From NCBI GenBank assembly GCA_015056475.1, contig SVGF01000009.1, forward strand, positions 1 through 32,227: a stretch of 32,227 nucleotides of DNA, written 5' to 3'. Source of the DNA: Clostridiales bacterium (GTDB lineage Bacteria; Bacillota; Clostridia; HGM11327). The position numbers were made by a program, and so were the translations under genes. Below are positions 25,290 to 31,956 of this stretch, in pieces (the stretch's first letter is position 1; each line of letters begins with the position of its first letter). The notes beneath the pieces are model-generated. The model searched no databases and was not told the DNA's origin. It was given only the letters and a program-made list of their open reading frames with translations.

Positions 25290-26684
25290 ATGGCGCAAAA
25301 AGAATCAAAAACATATACCTGCCGTGAATGCGGATATATGACGTCAAAATGGCTCGGCAAATGCCCTTCGTGCATGACTTGGGACAGCTTTGACGTTACC
25401 CCGTCCTCACAGCAAACAGCCGCAAAGGCATCCGCAAGCGCTACCCCTGCAGTTAAGCTCACCGACGTGACAACGGACAGTTCCGTCAGATTCAAAACGG
25501 GAATGAGCGAATTTGACAGAGTGCTCGGCGGTGGACTTGTAAACGGCTCGTTAGTGCTTATCGGCGGTGACCCCGGAATAGGTAAATCGACCCTCATGCT
25601 TCAGATAAGCAAATATCTTGCAGACGGCGGCAAAAAGGTGCTCTACGTTTCGGGTGAGGAGTCCATGAGCCAGATAAAGCTCCGTGCCAACAGATTAAAA
25701 ATAAATAATCCGTCAATCTATCTTTACTCCGAAACAGATACCGACGCCGTTGTTAACAAGGCGCTCGATGAGCGTCCCGACTTTTTGATAGTGGACTCCA
25801 TCCAGACAATGAACAAAAAGGAGCTTTCAGCGGTATCGGGCAGCATTTCACAGGTAAGGGAGGCAACCGGCGCGTTTATGAGCCTCGCCAAAAACGAAGG
25901 CATCCCCGTGCTGGTTGTAGGTCACGTTACAAAGGACGGCGCAATTGCAGGGCCTAAAATTCTTGAGCACATGGTAGATACCGTGCTGTACTTTGAAGGC
26001 AATAACGACCATTCGTTCAGAATACTGCGCGCGGTAAAAAACAGATTCGGTCCTACAAACGAAATAGCAATTTTTGAAATGGCACAAAACGGGCTTGCCG
26101 AGATCACAAATCCGTCGGAGCTTTTTGTAAGTAAGCAGAGCTTTGACGTGCCGGGCTCGGCAGTCGTTGCTTCAATAAACGGCACAATGCCCGTGCTTGT
26201 TGAGGTGCAGGCACTTGTGTCAACTCTCCCCCACGAGGGCCGCCCAAGATGTGTAGTTGACGGCATCGACTACAACAAGCTCTCGCTCTTGTGTGCCGTG
26301 CTTCAAAACAGAGTTGGTATGGATATTCTTTCCAAGGACATATTCGTAAACATTGCAGGCGGCTTGACCATCAACGAGCCAGCTGTTGACCTTGCGGCGA
26401 TCCTTGCGGTATATTCCGCAGGCAAAGGAATCGTAATGCCAAAGGGTACTTGCGTATTCGGCGAGGTAGGACTTGCAGGTGAAATAAGAGGTGTTTCGTT
26501 TGCAGAAAAGAGAATAAGCGAAGCATTCAAAACAGGCTTCAGAAGGCTCATCATCCCTCGCGACAATTTAGATGCCGCAAAGGAATACGAGGACGATATG
26601 GAAATATGCGCCGCAAGAAACATTCGCGAGGCGGCTGAATGGATAATCGACCGCGCAAAAAATAACAGAGGTGACGCAAAATGA
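25290..26684 (+). CDS. radA: DNA repair protein RadA
   Basis: RadA (Sms) is a RecA-like branch-migration helicase used in recombination repair. The 464 residues show the N-terminal C4 zinc finger (C11-x2-C14 ... C25-x2-C28), Walker A GGDPGIGKST (92-101), the family signature KNRFG (250-254) and a C-terminal Lon-protease-like domain without protease residues (ALVSTLPHEGRPRCVVDGIDYNKLSLLCAVL and the FGEVGLAGEIRGV segment). AAGGAG precedes the start. It is the usual last partner of ctsR-mcsA-mcsB-clpC operons and overlaps the next gene by 4 bp. Confidence 0.97.
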   Translation: MAQKESKTYTCRECGYMTSKWLGKCPSCMTWDSFDVTPSSQQTAAKASASATPAVKLTDVTTDSSVRFKTGMSEFDRVLGGGLVNGSLVLIGGDPGIGKSTLMLQISKYLADGGKKVLYVSGEESMSQIKLRANRLKINNPSIYLYSETDTDAVVNKALDERPDFLIVDSIQTMNKKELSAVSGSISQVREATGAFMSLAKNEGIPVLVVGHVTKDGAIAGPKILEHMVDTVLYFEGNNDHSFRILRAVKNRFGPTNEIAIFEMAQNGLAEITNPSELFVSKQSFDVPGSAVVASINGTMPVLVEVQALVSTLPHEGRPRCVVDGIDYNKLSLLCAVLQNRVGMDILSKDIFVNIAGGLTINEPAVDLAAILAVYSAGKGIVMPKGTCVFGEVGLAGEIRGVSFAEKRISEAFKTGFRRLIIPRDNLDAAKEYEDDMEICAARNIREAAEWIIDRAKNNRGDAK

Positions 26685-27541
26685 AATATATTTTAATTAT
26701 ACTGCTTATACTTGCTGTTATCTGCATTATAAGCCTTATCGCAGGTGCAAAATGGATAAAGATCCGCAATTACTACGTTTCAAGCGACAAGCTGAACAAC
26801 ACCTCAACCGTCACGAGGATAGTTTTTATCACGGATCTTCACGAAAAAAGCTTCGGTTATAAAAATCAGAAGCTTATAGAAAAGATCGATCAGCTTGATC
26901 CCGATGCGATCTTTATAGGCGGAGATACTGTTGACAGCTATTCAAAGGTCGGTGGTGACTACATCCCTCTTTTTGAGGAATTGCCCAAGCTTGCAAAAAC
27001 ATTCCTTGTGCTCGGAAATCACGAATACTCCGCAAAGCGTGATATGGAGATCATCGGTTACGCGCAGAGCCTTGGAATCAGAGTCCTTGAGGATGAATTT
27101 GAACCCTTGGTCTGCAATTCCGACACAATAAACGTTATTGGCATGACGGACTATTTAAGCGAAAACGTTGTTACAAAAACACTTGCAGAAAGGTTTGACG
27201 CCGTGCCCGTGCCGTACTACGCACAGAGATTCAACATCCTGCTCTGCCACAGACCCTGCGAGCTTGAGGAAATGTCAAAAAGAGGCATTGATTTGATGGT
27301 TTGCGGCCACACTCACGGCGGACAGATGCGCATACCCTTTGTTGGCGGTGTGTTTACACCAAGCTCTTTCAAGCTTTTTCCCAAGTACGATATGGGTTAC
27401 TTTGGAATCGGCAAAATGGACCTCATTATAAGCTCGGGTCTTGGCACGAGCTCCATTCCGCTAAGGCTATTCTGTCGTCCCGAAATCACTGTGATAGACC
27501 TGCAGGGTAAATTGCCGTATCAGCAAAAAAAGAAACATTGA
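26681..27541 (+). CDS. Membrane-anchored calcineurin-like metallophosphoesterase
   Basis: A 286-residue YkuE/YaeI-type phosphoesterase. The N-terminus is a single membrane anchor (about residues 3-23, ILIILLILAVICIISLIAGA). The metal-binding motifs are all present in order: DLHEKSFG (about 52-59), GGDTVDS, LGNHEY, CHRPCE, and GHTHGGQ. Relatives act on lipid or nucleotide phosphates (YaeI/LpxG-like lipid hydrolases are one subgroup); the substrate here is not known. Its ATG overlaps the radA stop (ATGA), so it belongs to the CtsR-controlled transcript, perhaps by chance. A strong terminator follows. Confidence 0.9.
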   Translation: MKYILIILLILAVICIISLIAGAKWIKIRNYYVSSDKLNNTSTVTRIVFITDLHEKSFGYKNQKLIEKIDQLDPDAIFIGGDTVDSYSKVGGDYIPLFEELPKLAKTFLVLGNHEYSAKRDMEIIGYAQSLGIRVLEDEFEPLVCNSDTINVIGMTDYLSENVVTKTLAERFDAVPVPYYAQRFNILLCHRPCELEEMSKRGIDLMVCGHTHGGQMRIPFVGGVFTPSSFKLFPKYDMGYFGIGKMDLIISSGLGTSSIPLRLFCRPEITVIDLQGKLPYQQKKKH

Positions 27542-27551
27542 TATATCCTGT

Positions 27552-27596
27552 ATGCACCTTCAAGAGTCAATCTACTTTGGAGGTGCATATTTTTTA
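27552..27596 (+). terminator. Terminator of the ctsR-radA operon
   Basis: ATGCACCTTCAA pairs with TTGGAGGTGCAT (one G-T pair) and is followed by ATTTTTTAT. It closes the operon 11 bp after the phosphoesterase stop. Confidence 0.9.
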
Positions 27597-27683
27597 TAGG
27601 CAAATCAGTAAAAATAGCTAACTTCCATTGGCAGTAAGTGGAATCAAAAACAACTAACGCGTCATTGATGAAACATCGCTTCT

Positions 27684-28071
27684 ATGTTATAATAATCGCA
27701 ACAAGGTATACAAACTGCGTTTGTAATAATGCGATTATTGAAACATTTGAGGTAGAAATGCGGACAGCGCATTTCATTATGTTATAATAATCGCAACAAG
27801 GTATACAAACTGCGTTTGTAATAATGCAATTATTGAAACATTTGAGGTAGAAACGCGGTTTGCGCGTTTCCTTATGTTATAATAATTGCACATAAGGTAC
27901 AAACCTCGTTTGTTTTGATGCAATTATTGAAACATTTGAGGTAGAAACGCGGTTTGCGCGTTTCCTTATGTTATAATAATCGCAAGCATGGTACAAACTT
28001 CGTTTGTTCAAGTGCGATTATTGAAACATTTAAGGTAGAAATGCGGATAACGCATTTCATTATGTTATAAT
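27684..28071 (+). repeat. Tandem ~95-bp structured repeat array (4 units plus partial fifth)
   Basis: Units begin with ATGTTATAAT at 27684, 27779, 27874 and 27968; the same motif at 28062 starts a truncated fifth unit. Periods are 95, 95, 94 and 94 bp. Each unit has an outer dyad AATAATCGCA / TGCGATTATT, an inner hairpin ACAAAC-N3-GTTTGT, the conserved linker GAAACATTTGAGGTAGAAA (one change in unit 4), and a second hairpin GAAATGCG-N5-CGCATTTC. Differences between units keep the pairing: ATGCG/CGCAT changes to ACGCG/CGCGT in units 2 and 3, and ATCGCA/TGCGAT changes to ATTGCA/TGCAAT in unit 3. Only unit 2 has one mismatch in the outer dyad. There are no unique spacers, so it is not CRISPR. No ORF crosses it. 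The 27597-27683 stretch before it holds only a possible degenerate unit start. Confidence 0.93.
28063..28071 (+). promoter_or_regulatory. Extended -10 promoter of the XRE gene, from the last repeat unit
   Basis: TGTTATAAT is a full extended -10 element, about 46 bp before the XRE start codon. The same motif occurs at the head of every upstream unit (TATAAT at 27688, 27783, 27878, 27972). No -35 at 17 bp is seen except for the first unit, which has TTGATG at 27665-27670. Confidence 0.6.
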
Positions 28072-28117
28072 GATTACACTTCGAAGTAAATCAAAGAACA
28101 AACAAAAGGAGATAACA

Positions 28118-28735
28118 ATGTTATATTTGTCAGAAAATCTAAAGAAATACCGTATTGAAAAAAATCTTACACAAGAGGATGTTGCCGAATATTTGGGATT
28201 AACCCCTCAAAGCGTTTCAAAATGGGAACGAGGTGAATGCTATCCCGACATAACGCTTCTTCCAGCTTTGGCATACATATTCGAAACAAGCATAGATCTG
28301 CTTATAGGCTTGGACACAATACGCGCTCAAGAAACTCGCCTCAATATTCACAAAAAAGCCTCTGAATTTCAGCGTAACGGTGATTACGCCTCTGCGGAAA
28401 AAGTATATCGAGATGCATTGCTTATATATCCCAATAAGCCCGGAATGATCTTAGGGCTGGCAGGAGTATTGGCATTGCAGGACAAGCCGGAAGAATCCAT
28501 TGAATTGATAGAACGCGGTTTACCGCTATCTGTCAACGAAAAGCAAAAGGCAACAATGCGTGCTGCACTCTGTTTTTTGTATCTGAAGTGCGGGAAAGCC
28601 GAGAAAGCAAGCTCACTTGCTTCAGAGCTTCCTCACGAAAGAGAAAGCCGCGAGGCAATTCTTCCGCTGATTCAAAACGGACTCGATGAATCCGAAATAT
28701 ACAACCATATCAAAAGCATTATTCTTGGAATATAA
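28118..28735 (+). CDS. XRE-family transcriptional regulator with TPR-like C-terminal domain
   Basis: A 205-residue protein with a Cro/C1-type helix-turn-helix at about residues 6-64 (NLTQEDVAEYLGLTPQSVSKWERG), followed by helical repeats resembling TPRs (ASEFQRNGDYASAEKVYRDAL, about 81-100, and the EESIELIERGL segment). This plan is common in Clostridial regulators that sense peptides or metabolites through the TPR part, but no ligand can be named. The track starts at 28070; AAAAGGAG 8 nt before ATG 28118 decides the start. The only DNA upstream is the 95-bp repeat array, whose dyads could be its operators. It stands alone and no obvious target gene is next to it. Confidence 0.88.
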   Translation: MLYLSENLKKYRIEKNLTQEDVAEYLGLTPQSVSKWERGECYPDITLLPALAYIFETSIDLLIGLDTIRAQETRLNIHKKASEFQRNGDYASAEKVYRDALLIYPNKPGMILGLAGVLALQDKPEESIELIERGLPLSVNEKQKATMRAALCFLYLKCGKAEKASSLASELPHERESREAILPLIQNGLDESEIYNHIKSIILGI

Positions 28736-28751
28736 ACACATGCAGACACAC

Positions 28752-28945
28752 CGGGCTCCACTTGTCAGGGGAGCCTAGGGTACGGTGGTAAAAATAGGAT
28801 TGCAAAACGGGACGCCGAAGACGTCGTCCCCTACGAGATCAATGGCGTTTTATCGAATGAATACTCAAAATTCGTAGGATCGATTCACGAATTGCATTAT
28901 GATCATTAACACCTCATCCGTCATTTTTCCTCCGGGTGCAGTTAT
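28752..28945. repeat. Cluster of decayed palindromic intergenic repeats
   Basis: The gap after the XRE gene holds several dyads with no ORF: GGCTCC / GGAGCC (28754-28775), GGGACG / CGTCCC (28809-28830), AATTCGT / ACGAATT (28869-28893), then ACACCTCATCCGTCATTTTT. Wording such as CCTCATCCGTC and GGGACG...CGTCCCCTACGA resembles dispersed non-coding repeats of Clostridial genomes, as far as I recall. I interpret them as remnants of such elements. Confidence 0.45.
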
Positions 28946-28958
28946 GCGGTATGGCGCA

Positions 28959-28997
28959 AAAAATGCGAGACTTCCTTATGTGAAGTCCCGCATTTTT
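28959..28997. terminator. Bidirectional terminator between XRE and isomerase genes
   Basis: AAAAATGCGAGACTTC pairs with GAAGTCCCGCATTTTT (one mismatch) around CTTATGT. Both strands end in T's. It terminates the minus-strand isomerase gene and any plus-strand readthrough. Confidence 0.88.
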
Positions 28998-29005
28998 AGT
29001 TTATT

Positions 29006-29758
29006 TTACCCAAAATTCTTCTTCAAATAATCAATACTTATCTTTACCTCACCAAGCGTATCCTCAAAATCAACTGCATTATCCTGCTCAACGATCAAGT
29101 GCTTTGCGCCTGCGTTCAGCACCTTAGGTACTATGTCTGTAAAGTCTATCATTCCCGATCCGAGGTGCGCTATTTCATAATTATTATCCTTTGTGAGCCT
29201 GCCATCCTTAAGATGTACGCATTCTATTCTGCCTGCCATCTTTGTGATATATTCAGTAAGGTCTGCTCCCGCAAACGCCACCCAATACGTGTCAAGCGTA
29301 AAGTTCAACGCTTCCGCATCTTCTATAAGATGATCCATTATATATCTGCCGTCTGCCATATTTTTGAATTCAAAATTATGGTTGTGATAGAAGAATTTAA
29401 AGCCTCTTTCGTTCATTCTTCTTGCGGCATTATTGAGTGCTTCAACCTGCTTTTTAATTTCATCATCGGGCTTTGAGCAATCCATTGAGCCAAGACCTAT
29501 ATTTCGGCAGCCAAAAGCCTCGTGCTCCGCCATCAATGCATCCGTATCGTTAACTATTCTGTCGTAGCCAACGTGAGTAAGCACCACGGGAAGGCCCGTT
29601 TGAGAAGTTGCTTTTTTATAAAGCTCAACGTCATACGGACAACCCGAGCACTGCAAAGCAGAATATCCCATACTTTTAAGCTTGTGTGCAGTTGCCAGGA
29701 ATTTCTCGTGTGTGTCAACCTCTGTTCTTATCGAAAATAAGTTCAAACCAAAATCCAT
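29006..29758 (-). CDS. Sugar phosphate isomerase/epimerase-like TIM barrel protein
   Basis: The 250-residue protein belongs to the xylose isomerase-like/AP endonuclease 2 superfamily. Visible signs are MDFGLNLFSIRTEVD at strand 1, FFYHNHNFEF with metal-binding histidines, LNFTLDTYWVAFAGAD, and VHLKDGR, followed by HLGSGMIDF and LIVEQD. Relatives act on sugars, inositols or hydroxypyruvate, often with a divalent metal. The track starts at 29803, but AAGGAG about 6 nt before ATG 29758 and the family N-terminus decide for the shorter form. It stands alone without other sugar genes, so the substrate cannot be inferred from context. Confidence 0.87.
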   Translation of the reverse strand: MDFGLNLFSIRTEVDTHEKFLATAHKLKSMGYSALQCSGCPYDVELYKKATSQTGLPVVLTHVGYDRIVNDTDALMAEHEAFGCRNIGLGSMDCSKPDDEIKKQVEALNNAARRMNERGFKFFYHNHNFEFKNMADGRYIMDHLIEDAEALNFTLDTYWVAFAGADLTEYITKMAGRIECVHLKDGRLTKDNNYEIAHLGSGMIDFTDIVPKVLNAGAKHLIVEQDNAVDFEDTLGEVKISIDYLKKNFG

Positions 29759-29793
29759 ATTAATTCTCCTTTTGTAAACTCGGTCATATTTAT

Positions 29794-29822
29794 ATGATAC
29801 CACATTTTCAATTATTTTTCAA
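29794..29822 (-). promoter_or_regulatory. Probable promoter of the isomerase gene
   Basis: On the minus strand TTGAAA (29822-29817), a 17-bp spacer and TATCAT (29799-29794), about 36 bp before the start codon. It lies just after the yunB stop. Confidence 0.55.
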
Positions 29823-29831
29823 TAATTATTT

Positions 29832-30497
29832 TTACGGCACAAGATCAAGCGCGCTGTCAACGCTGTCAACGTTTATGTACGTGTCGGGTACGTCGCCAAC
29901 TATTATCATCTCGGTGATAGGTACGATAGTTTTTACCTCTATTGCAGAGCCCGAAAGCGGCGCTACTATCCTTACCTGCGCACTTACCTCAAGGTAAACT
30001 CTGTGCCTTGTCTGATTTATTCCCGCATTTTCAAACTCTGTGGAAAAGCTCGTATTTACTGCCCCCGCAGGAACCATATTGATCTTGATGTCCGGTCCTC
30101 TGCCCGAAAACAGACCGTTGCTCACCAATGAGCCCAACGGAATAGATATATCAATATCCGTCAACTGCTGAAGCATATCCTGAGCAGTCTGACTCACAAG
30201 TGTCGATAGCCGGTTCATAGCCACAGAATCAGTTTGCACCAGCCTCACTGAGCCGTCGGCATTTGTGAGCACCTCAACTATCGAACGTATATTGTCCTCT
30301 GTTGACGTGACCTGCTTTATGGCGTTATTCATTATGTCAACTGCATAGTATCTCACTCTTACCTGAGCAATTGCATCCATAGCAGGCTTTATTGCAGAAT
30401 CAATGAACAATATTACCCCTACCGAAATTATCCCCGCTGCGGCAATCGACAAAATAAGAATCCTTAAAGCTCTTTTGTTTGGTTTTCTGAATCGCAT
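29832..30497 (-). CDS. yunB: Sporulation protein YunB
   Basis: A 221-residue membrane-anchored protein: short basic start MRFRKPNKRALR, one membrane helix (about 14-36), then an exported region. YunB hallmarks are visible: IPLGSLVSNGLFSGRGPDIKI, the AGINQTRHRVYLEV segment, and VPITEMIIVGDVPDTYIN near the C-terminus. In Bacillus subtilis yunB is expressed in the mother cell and is needed for efficient sporulation; the mechanism is unclear. The track's longer start (30569) lacks an RBS; GGAGGTGAT 4 nt upstream supports ATG 30497. A sigma-E-like -10 box lies just upstream. This is the best evidence that the organism belongs to a spore-forming lineage. Confidence 0.9.
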   Translation of the reverse strand: MRFRKPNKRALRILILSIAAAGIISVGVILFIDSAIKPAMDAIAQVRVRYYAVDIMNNAIKQVTSTEDNIRSIVEVLTNADGSVRLVQTDSVAMNRLSTLVSQTAQDMLQQLTDIDISIPLGSLVSNGLFSGRGPDIKINMVPAGAVNTSFSTEFENAGINQTRHRVYLEVSAQVRIVAPLSGSAIEVKTIVPITEMIIVGDVPDTYINVDSVDSALDLVP

Positions 30498-30516
30498 TAC
30501 ATCACCTCCGTCATAT

Positions 30517-30524
30517 ATTGTATG
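30517..30524 (-). promoter_or_regulatory. Candidate sigma-E -10 element of yunB
   Basis: CATACAAT on the minus strand matches the sigma-E -10 consensus CATACAHT exactly. The expected -35 (ATATT) is present but only 11 nt away, shorter than usual. A sigma-A reading (TTGCAC, 19 bp, TACAAT) is also possible. Confidence 0.4.
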
Positions 30525-30548
30525 CGGATAAAAGCAATATAGTGCAAA

Positions 30549-30588
30549 TAAAAAACGTCTGCAATGCACATAATATGCATCGCAGACG
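30549..30588 (-). terminator. Terminator of the LRR lipoprotein gene
   Basis: On the minus strand CGTCTGCGATGCA pairs with TGCATTGCAGACG (one G-T) and is followed by TTTTTTATTTG. It lies 20 bp after the LRR stop codon. Confidence 0.92.
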
Positions 30589-30608
30589 CCTAAAAGTCTG
30601 ATCTTGAA

Positions 30609-31553
30609 TTAATCTACGTATGTAACGTATTCAGCGTAAGTAGCACTTACACCCCACATGTTACCGTCATCAGCAATGGAAATAAAGAACTGATCAACGT
30701 AGCAACCCTTCTTAAGATAAATGTTAAGCTTGGGTGAGCAAGTAAGTGTGTAGTAACCGATAGCGTGAACGGATTCGGGAATTGTGATGGACTCGATATT
30801 AACACCACGTGTGAATACCTGGTCACCGATAACCTCAACGCCTTCCTTGATGTCAACAGTCTTCAAAGATGCACAATTATAGAACGCATAGTCGTTAATT
30901 ACCTTAACTGTTGAAGGAATCTCGATAGACGTAAGCTTTGTGCAGCTTCTGAATGCGCCACCGTCAATAACCTCAACTGATGAGGGGATCTTGTAAGATG
31001 TAATATCCTTATCCAAGCAATAATAAAGAGTCTTCATATCCTTGCTGAATACAACACCATTAACAATCTTAAAACCCTTCCATGAAACGGATCTGAGGTT
31101 GTCGCAACGTTCAAAGAAACCGTCGGGGATGACATCAATAGTATCAGGAATAACGAGTTCTTCGATCTTGCAAACGAATCTCGTATCACCAACGTAAACT
31201 CTTGTATCGTCACAAATAGCCAATCTGTCAAGCACTTTTACCGGAAACTCTGAACCGCCAATGCTCATAGTTTCGGGAATAGTCAAAGACTTGAGATCGC
31301 CTGCGTAGCCGTAAATGATCAACTGATTCTTTTCCAAAGCGTAACGCCAGCCTTCGCCTGACTCCTGAATTGAGATCTTAGAAGGTGATGGGATCGGCAT
31401 GGGATCTCTGTAAGGTGTGGGAGAGGGTGTGGGAGTAGGCTTGATCGTAGGCAACACTGATGCACCGGGAGTGCCTTCAACAACTTCACCGCAACCTGCT
31501 ATAAGGGATATAAGAGAAATACAAACAAGTAAAACAGCTAAAAACTTTTTCAT
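30609..31553 (-). CDS. Leucine-rich-repeat (BspA-type) surface lipoprotein
   Basis: A 314-residue lipoprotein. The signal peptide MKKFLAVLLVCISLISLIAGC has a clean lipobox (LIAGC, C21). A Pro/Thr/Ser-rich linker (TIKPTPTPSPTPYRDP) follows, then LRR_5-type repeats of about 23 residues from roughly residue 130: IPDTIDVIPDGFFERC, IPSSVEVIDGGAFRSC, IPSTVKVINDYAFYNC, VEVIGDQVF, IPESVHAIGYYTL. Such proteins are common in gut Clostridia and in Treponema and Bacteroides as surface adhesins or binding proteins. AAGGAAGGA precedes the ATG. It is a single-gene unit with a perfect sigma-A promoter and a terminator. Confidence 0.92.
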   Translation of the reverse strand: MKKFLAVLLVCISLISLIAGCGEVVEGTPGASVLPTIKPTPTPSPTPYRDPMPIPSPSKISIQESGEGWRYALEKNQLIIYGYAGDLKSLTIPETMSIGGSEFPVKVLDRLAICDDTRVYVGDTRFVCKIEELVIPDTIDVIPDGFFERCDNLRSVSWKGFKIVNGVVFSKDMKTLYYCLDKDITSYKIPSSVEVIDGGAFRSCTKLTSIEIPSTVKVINDYAFYNCASLKTVDIKEGVEVIGDQVFTRGVNIESITIPESVHAIGYYTLTCSPKLNIYLKKGCYVDQFFISIADDGNMWGVSATYAEYVTYVD

Positions 31554-31578
31554 AGTAGTCCTTCCTTTTCTGTTTGTG

Positions 31579-31621
31579 GGAGGGTTTTGCCTCCATGATT
31601 TGTACGCCCGACAATACGGGC
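31579..31621 (-). other. Two hairpins in the LRR gene leader
   Basis: The ~79-nt leader contains GCCCG-TATTGT-CGGGC (31606-31621) and GGAGG-CAAAAC-CCTCC (31579-31594), before the SD. No known riboswitch class was recognised, and the leader is too short for most. Confidence 0.4.
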
Positions 31622-31637
31622 ATTTCTACGTACATAC

Positions 31638-31666
31638 ATTATACTAAATTAATTTCCTGTTGTCAA
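31638..31666 (-). promoter_or_regulatory. Consensus sigma-A promoter of the LRR gene
   Basis: On the minus strand TTGACA (31666-31661), 17 bp, TATAAT (31643-31638); all 12 positions match. Confidence 0.88.
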
Positions 31667-31757
31667 GTACTATTTTTCAATTATTTTAAATTGTTTACAA
31701 TTATATTATAATTTCAGATAAAAAAATAAAAATGAGCGATTTTATTTAAAAAAGTCC

Positions 31758-31786
31758 TTGACAAAACCGCATAAATAGTGTAAAAT
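31758..31786 (+). promoter_or_regulatory. Strong promoter of tRNA-Thr-tuf
   Basis: TTGACA (31758-31763), 17 bp, TAAAAT (31781-31786), about 38 bp before the tRNA. Confidence 0.85.
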
Positions 31787-31823
31787 AATACCGTATGTCA
31801 GTTCAGCATGCACAGACTTTTTT

Positions 31824-31899
31824 GCCTATATAGCTCAGGAGGTAGAGCGCAACCATGGTAAGGTTGAGGTCACCGGTTCAAATCCGGTTGTAGGCTCCA
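31824..31899 (+). tRNA. tRNA-Thr (anticodon GGT)
   Basis: The 76-nt cloverleaf is complete. Acceptor GCCTATA pairs with TGTAGGC (one G-T), the D-arm is GCTC/GAGC, the anticodon stem CAACC/GGTTG holds loop ATGGTAA (anticodon GGT, reads ACC and ACT), and the T-arm is ACCGG-TTCAAAT-CCGGT. The CCA end is encoded. A small hairpin TAGCG/CGCTA (31906-31923) lies between it and tuf, in the RNA that RNase must process. Confidence 0.95.
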
Positions 31900-31956
31900 C
31901 TCATGTAGCGTCGCCGTACGCTAAAAGTGATAATTTTCATCAGGAGGATTTTCAAA

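Noticed and set aside
27684-28071. CRISPR array
   Set aside because: The whole 95-bp unit repeats without unique spacers, units contain several dyads, and there are no cas genes.
27684-28071. Series of intrinsic terminators
   Set aside because: The second hairpin of each unit is followed by ATTATGTTATAAT or CTTATGTTATAAT, not by a T run.
28070-28117. Longer XRE protein starting at 28070
   Set aside because: This ATG overlaps the -10 region of the last repeat and has no RBS; ATG 28118 has AAAAGGAG.
31554-31632. Riboswitch in the LRR leader
   Set aside because: Two short hairpins only, no conserved core of any class I know.
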